Of a DNA stretch of 64,000 nucleotides, positions 24,348 to 35,267 are shown piece by piece. The first letter of the stretch is position 1, and each line of letters begins with the position of its first letter. Below the pieces are notes generated by a model. The model was not told where the DNA came from and did no database searches. It was given only the letters and a program-made list of their open reading frames with translations. Origin of the DNA: Schistocerca nitens (Eukaryota; Arthropoda; Insecta; Orthoptera; Acrididae); NCBI RefSeq assembly GCF_023898315.1, contig NC_064619.1, forward strand, positions 304,458,150 to 304,522,149, in the 5' to 3' direction. A program made the position numbers and the translations under genes.

Positions 24348-24463
24348 GTTCCTATGGGACCAAACTGTTGATATCATCGGTCCCTAGACTTACACACTAC
24401 TTAATCTGACTTAAACTACCTTATGCTAAGGACAAAACACACACCCATGCCCGAGGGAGGACA
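24348..24463 (-). mobile_element. SINE-B fragment
   Basis: Minus-strand SINE-B body. The reverse complement gives GGGACCGATGATATC...GGTCCC with the usual cctaag-type spacer and the cctcgggcatggg edge of the tRNA head. The head is cut near its B box. The central stem uses GGGACC/GGTCCC where SINE-A has GGGACT/AGTCCC. Confidence 0.75.
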
Positions 24464-25335
24464 CAGCTTTAACGAAACGACCAACCAGATCTTCTGGAGT
24501 ATTAATCGGTGCCTGTACAGCAAACGATTCATGTATGCTCATAAAAAAGCAATATTCATCACACGACAGTTTGAACAACGTGAGTGAACATCATTAACGT
24601 CAAGACCATCTTAGATTCGTAGCGAGAAAATGGTACACCTGTGAAATTTTTGTCACTAAAAAAGTGTTTCTTTGTGTCTCTTCTAAACACTATGAAGTTT
24701 TGTATACCTAGTGTTTTTACGCGCAGATATCTGAGTAGGTGGAAGTGTGATCACACACCGCTACATAAATTCCGCAAGTATCTTTTACGATACAAGCAGG
24801 ATTTTGCACGTCATTCTGCGGAACAGAGATCCTGCCGGGTTGTTGTATCGTTTACTGCTGTAACAGTGGGGATACGTAAAGATTAAGGCTGTCAATATCA
24901 CTCAAACGCATCGAGGTAAATAGGTAAGCCAGTATCTACATAGTCTCAGCCCAATGAATCACTCCTCGATTGATTAATGTGATTGATTTTTAAGACGCTC
25001 CCAGGTGTTTAGGAAGTAGAACCCTTCCGTGACCTTTTCAGTGTCCTCCCATTTGCTTTGTCACGTTCTCAGCCGCGAGCCCCTGAACTGGTTTTCTCTT
25101 CCACTCTTTGACATTTTTTGCATGTGCCTCTTCCGGCGCAGTACATCAGATTCACAGAGCTCCACTTGAAATCCATTACGCAGACAGCTCAATACGTTAC
25201 ATGTCGTAGTAAAATAAAGTCTTGCATTATTTGAATAAAGTCTTGCATTATTTGTTCTCGGGTATCGAGGCATTGCATGTCGCTGATACAAAAAGGCTTC
25301 GTTACCTGTGAATTCTTGTAACTGTTTCTGAAATC
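24464..25335. other. Intergenic, nothing recognised
   Basis: A short direct repeat (aaataaagtcttgcattattt, twice near 25210-25250) is the only structure seen. Confidence 0.3.
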
Positions 25336-25348
25336 TTTAAAAGTAACA

Positions 25349-25548
25349 AGCCGGCCGTAGTGGCCGAGCGGTTATAGGCGCTACAGTCTGGAACCGCGCG
25401 ACCGCTACGGTCGCAGGTCCGAATCCTGCCTCGGGCATGGATGTGTGTGATGTCCTTAGGTTAGTTAGGTTTAAGTAGTTCTAAGTTCTAGGGGACTGAT
25501 GACCTCAGCAGTTAAGTCCCATAGTGCTCAGAGCCATTTGAACCATTT
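25349..25548 (+). mobile_element. SINE-A, full length
   Basis: A complete plus-strand copy. It has the A box gtggccgagcggtt, a B box (ggtccgaatcc) and the cctcgggcatggatgtgtgt junction. The body hairpin is GGGACT (25492-25497) with AGTCCC (25515-25520), and the tail is gagccatttgaaccatt. It is flanked by an exact 13-bp duplication TTTAAAAGTAACA at 25336-25348 and 25549-25561. There is no poly(A) tail, so the mobilising LINE presumably recognises the gccatttgaacc end. Confidence 0.95.
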
Positions 25549-25561
25549 TTTAAAAGTAACA

Positions 25562-28410
25562 GTGTACTCCGTGTATTACTGTTCGATGATGGCCATTAAC
25601 AATATAGCGTAGCGTCAGTGTTTACCAATAACTGGAATCTTACGAAAGAAGGGAAGGGAGGAAAATGCCTACTAGTAGCTTTCGTGAAGCAAAATGGGGG
25701 TGTCTGTTGATGACGTCTGCATCTGACAATCGAATCACACTCAGAGAAGAGCGAGGCGAATAGTTTGGAATTAGATAAAGGTCTGAGCATGCTGTATTAA
25801 CGATACCGCTTATCACCCCGTAGCTCGCCAAATATCTCTAATCAGGAATAGAATCTGCAACTTCCGCCCATTAAGCGCTGTTGAATTGTCATTAATATCT
25901 GACTCACACCGATATACATAAGGCAGTTCAATCCTGGCAATAACAAAAAGCAATAAATAGCAGAACTTGCTGAACTTAATAAAACTGTCACTCACGGACT
26001 GTGATCCTCGGCAGATATCAAACAACAATCTACAGGCAACGACACTGAATTTTTGGTGAGGATCTACTACGTTGTGCAAATATTGAAATACATCCGAGTG
26101 GCCATCATGAGGAATATAAAGTAGTAAAATGTGTGGGCGTCGGAGACAACTGAAACTAAATGTCCTATTCTGGTTTTCAGTTAATTTAACAAAACGAATT
26201 ATATTCATTAGCTTTGGACGAATAAGACATGTGTTTAGAGTAGGACTTCTAAAGATGTGAAATGAAATATGGACTAAATAACTACAGCTTCAACACTTTT
26301 CACTATTCTACGTGATGGATCTCATACCTTAATACAGAATTAGTTCCGAGGTATGATCTAGCTTACTAAAAACTTTTTTTCAGATATAACTGTGTTGTTG
26401 AAGGTCACAGCGTATCCATAAACTCGCCGACGATGACCTAAGTATGCCATACTGATGTTGAGTTAGTTGAAAATCTGTGACTTACGCCAGCTTAATAAAT
26501 GAGGTATGAAAATTATGTGCTTCACCGTTTAGTATATGGCGTAATAGTTCGGTGAACTTTTCTTGATGTATACATTTACGCAACGTGATTTTGAGACACC
26601 ACCTGTCCACACGACTAAACAGAGTTAAATTGCCTAAAACACTTATGTACGGTAGGTAACCAAATACGGAAATCCTTTGTCCGTCTGTGACTTATGGGAC
26701 TACATTCATAAGTTTTACTTGAGGTATATTATTTCTGTATTTTCTACAAAAGTAATTCAAAACTACTATTTCCTGTCTCATGAGAATGTGATTCAACAAA
26801 ATGACTGCAACATCAACGAAGGTCATGCTTTCAGTCAAGAGGACATGGAGAGACCTGTTGACGACGTGTTTATATCATAAGACTTCCTATACCTTATGTT
26901 CATAAAATGTAAGAAAATATTAGAAGAACAACTGCAAGAGCAAAGACAATGAATATTAAGGATTATGAGCGACATACCTCTACAGACTTAAACTAAGGAA
27001 TACTTGCAAGAAGTGTTAAAACATGAGTCAGACTACACTGAGGCGAAGAACCGCGAAGACAGAGAACGAAATACTGCATTCGAAGACTCTGAAATGTGAA
27101 GTTAGAAGACAATATCGAAGGACGGTTGAAGTGTGAAAGGGAGATGTAGTGAAAAGAATAAGCGAGGGAAGATACCTGTATAAATCTCTTATCAAAAAAA
27201 CGTACACTTCATTGGAGCACGTGCTAAGCTAACCGGAAATGGTTAGCTTGATACTGGTAGTAACAATCGAAAACAAAACCAAGAGGCGGTAAAATATTAG
27301 ATCATGATAAACGTACGGCGTAATATCCAGCATCTGAAATGCAGACACAGGGTACAAGAAGCTAGAGGATGACAAGATAGAGGTGAATCTTTGAAAGGTT
27401 CACCGCATTAATCTGTAGTGTAAAATCTTAATATAAACGGCAGAAAATTTTATTACCTTTCCAAAATGATAGTAAACACACGTAGTTAACGTAAAGGACA
27501 TTTGACGTGGTACGAAAGGCATGTGACAGGTGGCGTGTATACAAGGATATTCTTATGTCAGATTGTCGGTATGTAGATAACTGCGAAAGCTGCTGAATAT
27601 AAGGACTTCAACGAAAGGCTGATTGTGAAGACCTGTACAAGCTGTAAAGTGACAGGAGTTTTGTGAGACGTGCGAGAATTGTCGGATGTTTACCTACAAT
27701 TATCTTTAGTCCTCTAGTAGACGATTTACGCTGTAAGCTGATTGTAGAGGAAGCGTTAGGCGTATATCCCTAAAACGATTGCTGGCTCTCTAAAGTAGAA
27801 TAGGTGCCAATCTTCGACTCAAGGGACAGCAAGCTACAATACCGTTGCAGATAGAACCGCACACGGCCCGTCGCAAGTTGTTGTAAATGTAGCTCCCAAG
27901 CAAACAGCCCATACATCCACCATTGTTGATCCAATGACGTGGTCCCACAGTCATAGTGAGCATTGATGGGTCGTGTTTAAACCACGTAGCAATAGTTACG
28001 ACGATTGACAGATCAAGTACGCTTCCAGGTGCACCAGAACTGTGATCGTTTCCGAAAACCGTGTGCTCAATGTATCTACCGCGGATGAGTGGTGGCGATA
28101 CTCGGGAACATGGTTGAGGGCACTATTTCTTTATCATTGGGGACCACTTGTCTCCCTACATGGTTGCTACCTTCCCCACTGGAACTGACATTTGCCGACA
28201 GAAAATTTGACCTTTCCTCTATAGTTGTATGACAAGCATGATGATAACTTCAGGTTGATGACGTAGGAACCAAATTTGATGTTTATGAACCATATAAAAC
28301 ACAGTTTCGCGTGTTGTTGTGTCCCAGCACAAAGCTACATAAATTGCCTGGCCTTCGCTGAGACATAAAATGTTACCCGCATCTAGTTACAGAGGTTGGG
28401 CAAAACTAGG
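25562..28410. other. Intergenic desert
   Basis: No gene or repeat family recognised. The 131-residue minus-strand frame at 25813-26208 has no domain and no coding bias. Confidence 0.3.
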
Positions 28411-28430
28411 AAATGCCAAAAACACAAACA

Positions 28431-28626
28431 TGGTTCAAAGGGCTCTGAGCACTATGGGACTTAACAGCTGAGGTCATCAGTCCCCTAGAACTTAGAACTA
28501 CTTAAACCTAACTAACCTAAACACATCACACACTCCCATGCCCGAGGCAGGATTCGAACCTGCGACCGTAGCAGTCGCGCGGGTCCAGACTGAAGCGCCT
28601 AGAAACGATCGGCCACACCGGCCGGC
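28431..28626 (-). mobile_element. SINE-A, full length
   Basis: Minus-strand copy from atggttcaaagggctctgag to the ggccggc end. It is flanked by near-identical duplications GCCAAAAACACAA (about 28415-28427) and GCCAAAAAACACAA (28627-28640). Confidence 0.92.
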
Positions 28627-28649
28627 GCCAAAAAACACAACATGTTATC

Positions 28650-29725
28650 ATTCCATGTTTCCAGTCATCTCGGAATGGATAAATACAGATCCTGTACGGT
28701 ATTCAAGGTAATCTTATACTATTTTTCTTGCAGAATAGTGGCAAGTTCAGGGAACGTTGATGGAAGTGGATAGCCATCAAGCACGTGTCTCTCCAAAGTA
28801 AACTACAAAGGCTCAATAATATTGAGATCTGGTGATTGTGGAGGACAGGGGAGGTGCGACAGTTCATCCTCGTGCTCAACTGACCAGTCCTGGACGGTGC
28901 GAGATGTCTACACAGGGACTCTGTCGTCTTGGAACTCAGCGTAACCACTGACTAACTGTACCCTATGATGGGCCTAATCAGCCTAAAGGGTCACATAGTT
29001 CTTGACCGTAATGCAACCTTGTATAGTAAGCATGGGGCCCAAAAAACACGGTACAGGTGTCCAAATCATCACCGAACCCTCGTCAGGGTTAACTCTTGAG
29101 TCGCAAACTCTGCAGAAGTTGGAAACGATGTGAAACAAAACTCATCTGACGAAATGACTTTCTTCCATTGCTCCATAGTACTGGTTTCATGGCTTCGACA
29201 CCAAGTCATCCTGTTACGGGCATTCGCATCACTGAAACTGGTTTTGGAGTTCCACCTCGCCCTGCAACTCCCAGCTTATGGAGCTTCGCTCGAGTCATTT
29301 TGGCACTGACAGTGTTCGCGAATGTGGCATTTAGTTCTGCAGTGACTTTTGCAGCTGTCGTCCTCTTATTTTTCGACACAATACTCTTCAGTCACCGCCT
29401 GTCCCTACCACTCAACACACAATTTCGTCCACATTATAACTTAACGGATGAGGTTTTTCCGCTTTCCCTGTATGTGTCATAAATCTCTGATACGGTTACC
29501 CTCGAGACACGTCTGAAGTCACTTAGCTCAGACATAATGCACTCACAACTACAACAGAATACTGTTCTGACGACGAGTGACATTTGGAACGTATTGAGGA
29601 CTTTGCTCAGGTGCCGCTCCTGGTTAAATACGACAGCGCAACCTGCAGCTTTGGTAACATCTGCATTTATGTCGAAGGATGCGTTTCTCTTAGTGTTTCC
29701 ATATTTTTATAAATTCCATGTATGT
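28650..29725 (-). mobile_element. Tc1-like transposon relic
   Basis: Minus-strand translation, with several frame breaks, gives a Tc1-family transposase in order. The N-terminal helix-turn-helix begins MSELSD, with VSRVTVSEIYDTYRESGKTS near 29480-29520. Next comes SKNKRTTAAKVTAELNATFA near 29330. The C-terminal DDE block is PPQSPDLNIIEPL, with its final aspartate, near 28800-28850, followed by LPSTFPELA. The host sequence outside is unrelated. The terminal inverted repeats are not clear and the outer limits are approximate. It is not functional. Confidence 0.75.
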
Positions 29726-30507
29726 GTAAACTACATGTAAAATCGAGGCTTCAGAATGTGACTTGTTTGCCTCCCTAAGGTGGACCAACCCTGTGAGGTG
29801 GATGGTAATAACGTTGAATCGTGTCGTAAATGTACGAAACATTCCTATTTCTTCCCGAAAAATGTTATGCTAGATGTCAGTAAATCTCGTTAACTGGGTT
29901 AGTCGTTCTAAAATTTCGAATGAACTTAAAAGTACGTAAAAATAAATAAATAAAAGATGTTTACCACCATTATAATGTTCAAAATTCTTTTGAAGGTCTG
30001 AAAAACTGTTAAAAAACGACACGTATGAAAGATAGTTAAGATATCCTTGTTCTGTCCACGCCGAAAATCATCCCCAAAATAAGATCCACCGACTTGATTC
30101 CCGTTTTCAACACCAAATTCATTTACAGAACGTGGTAGCGTGTCCGTAGTAGAACAAAGGCAGACATAAAAGTGATTAAGCACCAATATCGAAAGCCACA
30201 GTTTTCTTAAGACTGAAAATGATCTGAACATTTTTTCCTTTGCTGGTACTAAATAGAGGAAGCTAAAGAAGCGGCAATAAGTGTGGGAAAGGCACTGAAA
30301 AAATGGACAGCAGCTCGAATAATTTATGGCAAGAAATTTAGTAATGAAACATTCCTAAAACTGACGAGAAATATAAACCTATTGTTTTGCGTGGATTGCG
30401 TGCCACCTTAAGTACTTTTGTTTCCATCTTTCAGTTCGCAATTACATGTAGGAAAGCAGATGTAATACACTCTTTCGAAGTCATCCTCAGTGGTGTATGT
30501 CTACTGG
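29726..30507. other. Intergenic, nothing recognised
   Basis: A minus-strand frame at 29926-30231 has a hydrophobic start but no family resemblance, and I treat it as chance. Confidence 0.3.
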
Positions 30508-30518
30508 TCTCTTTTCAA

Positions 30519-30709
30519 AATGGCTCTGAGCACTATGGGACTCAACATCTGTGGTCATCAGTCCCCTAGAACTTAGAACTACTTAAACCTAACTAACCTA
30601 AGGACATCACACACATCCATACCCGAGGCAGGATTCGAACCTGCGACCGTAGCGGTCACGCGGTTCCAGACTGACGCGCCTAGAACCGCACGGCCACATC
30701 GGCCGGCGA
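30519..30709 (-). mobile_element. SINE-A, nearly full length
   Basis: Minus-strand copy lacking only the last few bases of the tail, with head and body complete. It is flanked by an exact duplication TCTCTTTTCAA at 30508-30518 and 30710-30720. Confidence 0.93.
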
Positions 30710-30720
30710 TCTCTTTTCAA

Positions 30721-30981
30721 CAAAGCAGATAACAGGCCATATAATTTAGGAAGCTGTAAACATCAAACTCCAATGGGCACGTTGTTGTAGCGGAGAATAA
30801 GAACCGATGTGAAGAAATGGCGCTGATTGTCACAAAAAAACCGAATGTACTTCTGTTGACACATGCTGCACTTTTACCTTACGACTAATTGCAGTTTGTA
30901 TGGTTGGTGTGTCTGGTAACAGTTTCTCTGTTCCCCTTCCTCTTCAGCACAAGAAGAAATCATTGCCTCTGTCTCTACAAA
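30721..30981. other. Intergenic, nothing recognised
   Basis: No gene or repeat family seen. Confidence 0.3.
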
Positions 30982-32790
30982 GTGGAATATTTGCAGTATA
31001 ATTACAGTCCCCCTCGCGTCTCTGCAAAAATTAGTTGAAATATTTCTTTAAAAAACTTAAGAACTTAGCAAACAGCAGCAATCATGTAATGTTTGTGCGA
31101 GCCAAGCTGAGTATAACGTTCGTTTTCTGTCCATGATGCACCTTGTCCTACCGGTCAAGATATTGTCAAATTTGTCGAATATCTGGTAGAATGGTCTGAA
31201 ATTCAATGCTCTGTTAAGTAAAAGGCGATGCGGAACTGCATCGATAGCCCCCCGTAAGAGAATAAACACGTACTTCAATCTGCTCCACGAATGGTTAGTT
31301 TCCGCAAGAGCAAATTTCTGAAATCTGGACCAGTAGCTGTGATCGTAATTACATGCTTCTTAATTTTCCCGGCCGGCCGAAGTGGCCGCGCGGTTCTGGC
31401 GCTGCAGTCTGGAACCGCGAGACCGCTACGGTCGCAGGTTCGAATCCTGCCTCGGGCATGGATGTGTGTGATGTCCTTGGGTTAGTTAGGTTTAAGTAGT
31501 TCTAAGTTCTAGGGGACTCATGACCTCAGCAGTTGAGTCCCATAGTGCTCAGAGCCATTTGAACCATTTTCTTAATTTTCCCGATACTTCTGATAATTAG
31601 GAAACAACATTTCCGAGTGTATGAGTTGTGTGTAGTAGCCCTTGATTTTTCGGGTTTCGGCCATTTTGCAACTTTCTTTAGCTCAAAATCTGTTAATGGC
31701 ACATTGTATGGCAGGGGAGTGTGGTAACATTGACTCAGTTTCCATTCTTAAATTCTCGGAGAAAATATCACCAACACCTGTCTACACAGCGGAATTTATG
31801 TAGTTGTTTTACTGCCGTACTCGTGTCTGTCTGAAGAAATAATAACTGATGAGATTTCCTCCAAGCAATATGCAAGTACAAAGCAGCAACACCACTGCAC
31901 CTCTTCTGATAGGAAAGGCGAGTATAACATTCGATTTCCGTCCTAGCCATCAACAATCCATCAAACTCAACGCGTATCTGTTTGGATGTTCTTTAAGCCA
32001 GTGCTCTGTTCAATGAAATAGTGCCGATATCCTTCTGGAAGCGATGAAACACGTAATTCCAGTTATTGCCTCGACTGATCAGTTGCCGCGAAGCAAATTA
32101 CTGAAGATTATTTAACTATGATCTTAATTTCATCGTGTAATTGGTTAGATATTCCTACTAATTTGGAGAGAGCATTTCCGGGTATACGTACAGCAGCACT
32201 TGTTTACCGGATTTTATCGTTTTTCGGTTTCCTTTCGATCAATATCTGTTACTGGCACAGTGTATCGAACCAAGGAGAAACTATCACCTACACTTCTACA
32301 TAGTGGAATGTGTGCAGTTGCTTTACTGTATACCTCTCATCCCTGTAAGGAATAAACTCCTAAAGATATTTCTTTAAGACAATTATGCAAGTGGGAAACA
32401 GCAATACTCTTATAATGTTCCTCCGGGCAAGCCCGGTATTGCATCGATTTCCGTTCAAGACGAAGTACTTCGTTCACTCACCAAAAAATCATTGAACTTG
32501 TCGCATATCTGATTGAATGTTCGGTAACCTTCGTGTTCTGTGTAATGAAGTTCTGTGCGGAACTGTGTCGATCGCCTTCCGGAAGTGACGAAACACGTGC
32601 TTCAATTTGCGCTACGATTCACCAGTTTGCGCAAGGTGAGTAATTACATGCTGAAGGCGGGGACTGGAAACTATGGTCCTAATTACATGCGTGTTAATTA
32701 GTCTGATATTCTTACTAATTTGAAGAGAACATTTCCGAGTGTTTGAGTACTCGATTGCGTGATTTTGGCCATTTCCTCCTTTTTTTTTTA
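30982..32790. repeat. Degenerate threefold tandem repeat (about 0.5-0.6 kb units)
   Basis: Three head-to-tail units start at about 30982, 31789 and 32303 with gtggaatatttgcag, gcggaatttatgtag and gtggaatgtgtgcag. Shared landmarks recur in the same order: a cgtttcatc/acacgt...ttca block, the acatttccgagtg block (31605, 32168, 32727), and tctgttaatggcacattgta (31690, 32246). Unit 1 is longer only because SINE-A at 31372-31568 sits in it. Minus-strand translation of unit 3 includes FRKAIDTVPHR, which resembles a LINE reverse-transcriptase block, so the unit may descend from a LINE. That link is weak. Confidence 0.65.
31372..31568 (+). mobile_element. SINE-A, full length, inside the tandem repeat
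   Basis: Plus-strand copy from ggccggccgaagtggccg to gagccatttgaaccat. It is flanked by an exact 15-bp duplication TTCTTAATTTTCCCG at 31357-31371 and 31569-31583. It lies in unit 1 of the tandem array and is absent from the other units, so it arrived after the array formed. Confidence 0.95.
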
Positions 32791-32976
32791 CATGTAGCTA
32801 GGAAACTGAAACAAAAAACGCACTGCCGACGCATCACAACAAAATGTTACGCTGAACTATCACTCTTTGACTTCGCGCGGCAAGTTGAAATTAATTAATA
32901 GTATTAAAGGGGAAATGCTCACAGAATGAACACTAATGTATAGGTTTATACAAGTTTTACTCATTGCAGTAGTCTG

Positions 32977-33223
32977 TTATAGTAAATGAAAAGCACCAAT
33001 TTGATTTTGTTCTACAGTATTACTTTTATTATGTTAACCGGTTTTCGGCTTACAAGGCCATCTTCAGACATTTACTGAGTATTGTCACCAAAGTAGTTAC
33101 AATTTTCTTTGGTGACAATAGACAGTAAATATCTGACGATGGCCTTGTAAGCCGAAAACCGGTTAACACAATGACAGTAATACTGTAGAATAAAAGCAAA
33201 CTGGTGCTTTTCATTTATTATAA
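32977..33223. repeat. Foldback with hammerhead-like motifs in both arms
   Basis: Two 117-bp arms (32977-33093 and 33107-33223) form a near-perfect inverted repeat around a 13-bp loop. Each arm carries, reading outward, CTGA-GA, TGGCC-loop-GCC, GAAAACCGGTTAA. This is the order of the minimal hammerhead at Penelope-like element ends: core box, stem II, GAAA box, a palindromic AACCGGTT stem III, cleavage site. The core box is CTGACGA in the right arm (33133-33139) and CTGAAGA in the left (minus strand, 33061-33067); the family consensus is CTGATGA. No coding sequence is enclosed. Confidence 0.7.
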
Positions 33224-33292
33224 TGTTGTTCTACCAAGAACCGACGGAAAATTCAGTTAACAATCTGTAATAGTTTTCGTTTTCTTTTGTCC

Positions 33293-33508
33293 GTCCCCGT
33301 TAGCTGAGTGGTCAGCGCGGCGGAATGCCACGCCAAGGGACCCGGATTCTGTTCCCGGCTGCTGCGGGACATTTTCTCCGCTCAGGGACTGGGTGTTGTG
33401 TTGTCCTCATCATTTCATCCTCATCTCCGGCGTGCAAGTCGCCTAATGTGGCGTCGAATGAAATAAGTACTAGCCCTCGGCGGCCGAACTTCCCCGATTG
33501 GGGAACTA
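33293..33508 (+). mobile_element. SINE-C copy
   Basis: A tRNA-like head (A-box region ttagctgagtggtcagcgcg, degenerate B box) is followed by the body ctcagggactgggtgttgtg, tcctcatcatttcatcctca and gcaagtcgcctaatgtgg. The family differs from SINE-A in both head and body. Its 3' end is followed directly by the next SINE-A insertion. Confidence 0.75.
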
Positions 33509-33706
33509 AATGGTTCAAATTGCTCTGAGCACTATGGGACTTAACATCTGAGGTCATCAGTCCCCTAGAACTTATAACTACCTAAACCTAACTAACCTAA
33601 GGACATCACACACATCCATGCCCGAGGCAGGATTCGAACCTGCGACCGTAGCGGTCGCGCGGTTCCAGACTGTTGCGCGTAGAACCGCTCGGCCACAGCT
33701 GCCGGC
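33509..33706 (-). mobile_element. SINE-A, full length, at the tail of SINE-C
   Basis: Minus-strand copy starting aatggttcaaattgctctgag with an intact body, B box and gccggc end. It abuts SINE-C. A clear target duplication was not found. Confidence 0.85.
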
Positions 33707-34223
33707 CTCTGTATTGCGAGCCTGGTTGTCACGTGTCTCTGTTCCCTACATGGTCAGGTCCGGCTGTCATCCGGCATGTCTGGAGTATTACACAATGCGA
33801 GTTAATCTCCTTCCTCTTCCGGTCCATGATGATAATCAATTGCTAATATGGTCCTGTGAAAGGTAGCCAGTGTCCTCTATGGAGTAACTCTCTTTCATGA
33901 GTTCATACATTAAGTCGGGATGGCGCTGTTTTTCCCAGTCCTATTATCCATTTGACGAACATCTTATTGTCTTTTTCTGTTCTTTTTATATGGCGTATCT
34001 TAAATTTTTTCCATATAATCTCTGTTTTCGTACGTTACGACTGGCACCACTGCCGCTTTGAATAGGGTCATCGCTGCGCTTGTCGCTAGATTGGTTACGT
34101 TCGGAATATTGTTTGAAGCTTGGCGACTGCTGCTGCTGCTCTTCCTAGCATATGAATACCAGTAGGCTTTTGCTGTTGTCTTTAGTGTAGTTCCCAGGTA
34201 CTTACACTTCCTTACTAGTTGTA

Positions 34224-34675
34224 TTATGGGTGACCCCCCGGTCTGCCGAGAGCTGTTGGCACTCAGCCCTTGTGAGGTAAACTGAGGAACTACTTGAGTG
34301 AGAAGTAGAGGCTCCTCTGTTATAAACTAACGTACGACCGGGTGAGCGGTGTGCTGACCACGTTCTCGCTTCCCACGCCCGGGTTCCCGGGTTCGATTCC
34401 CGGCGGGGTCAGGGATTTTCTCTGCCTCGTGATGACTGGGTGTTGTGTGATATCCTTAGGTTAGTTAGGTTTACGTAGTTCTAAGTTCTAGGGGAATGAT
34501 GACCATAGATGTTAAGTCCCATAGTGCTCAGAGCCATTTGAACCATTTGTGCTGACCACATGCCCCTCCCTATCCGCATACAGTGAGGCCTGAGGGCTGA
34601 AGACACGGCAGTCGGTCGATACCGTTGTGCCTTCACGGCCCCTTCTGGCGGAGTTTGGTTTAGTTTAGTGTTTAC
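34224..34675 (+). mobile_element. Interspersed repeat SINE-D, split by a SINE
   Basis: The halves ccgagagctgttggcac...ggtgagcggtgtgctgaccac and gtgctgaccacatgcccctcc...ggcggagtttggtttagttt form one repeat that I recognise as a common orthopteran interspersed sequence. Its middle is interrupted by the SINE at 34362-34547. It sits inside LINE-2. The outer limits are approximate and the class is uncertain. Confidence 0.5.
34362..34547 (+). mobile_element. Mosaic SINE: SINE-C-like head on SINE-A body
   Basis: Flanked by an exact 12-bp duplication TGTGCTGACCAC (34350-34361 and 34548-34559), so this is one insertion. The first part has the B box gggttcgattcccgg and gatgactgggtgttgtg, as in SINE-C. 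From tgtgatatccttaggttagt onward it is the SINE-A body and tail (gagccatttgaaccatt). It is thus a separate lineage built by head exchange. Confidence 0.85.
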
Positions 34676-35066
34676 TATTTGTGGTAGTTCGTTTTACAGA
34701 ACTGTACTATCTTAGGGTGATGTTTTTCCGCCCTTCCCGAATGTCATTAGAACTGCCTTCTCTTGGTTTAGTCTTAGACATTTTGCTTGGCCCAATTTTC
34801 TACTTTTTGCTCTACCTCCTCTCATACTGCTGGCCCTATCACCATGTCGTCTGCCGACAGAATCATTTCTGCTTTTGACTCCTCCTCTGCTATGTTTGTC
34901 ACGTTTGCTGTAAAGATGTTGGACAGCGTTGGGCTTACATGGTCATCTTGGAGAATTGAATTCGTCTATGTAATTTTCGCTGTGATCGCTATTTTTTTGG
35001 ACCAGATTACGTGGAAGGCCTACCTTGATTTCTCTCATTAGCGTGTATCCCTCTCTGATCATTTCT

Positions 35067-35267
35067 TGCCGCGCGGGATTAGCCGAGCGGTCTTATGTGC
35101 TGCAGTCATGGACTGTGCGGCTGGTCTCGGCGGAGGTTGAGTCCTCCCTCGGGCATGGGTGTGTGTGTTTGTCCTTAGGATAATTTAGGTTAAGTAGTGT
35201 GTAAGCTTAGGTACTGATGACCTTAGCAGTTAAGTCCCATAAGATTTCACACACATTTGATCATTTT
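35067..35267 (+). mobile_element. SINE-B, full length
   Basis: Head gccgcgcgggattagccgagcggtc, B box region ggttgagtcctcc, junction cctcgggcatgggtgtgtg, body ggataatttaggttaagtag, tail cacacatttgatcat. It is inserted in LINE-2 with an approximate duplication TCATTTCTT on both sides (about 35058-35066 and 35271-35279). Confidence 0.9.

Noticed and set aside
25210-25260. Short direct repeats considered as a CRISPR-like or satellite array
   Set aside because: Only two units with no regular spacers, in a eukaryotic genome.
25491-25520. CTGATGA in every SINE-A body as a hammerhead core
   Set aside because: No GAAA box or cleavage triplet follows at the right distance. The sequence is explained by the conserved GGGACT/AGTCCC hairpin.
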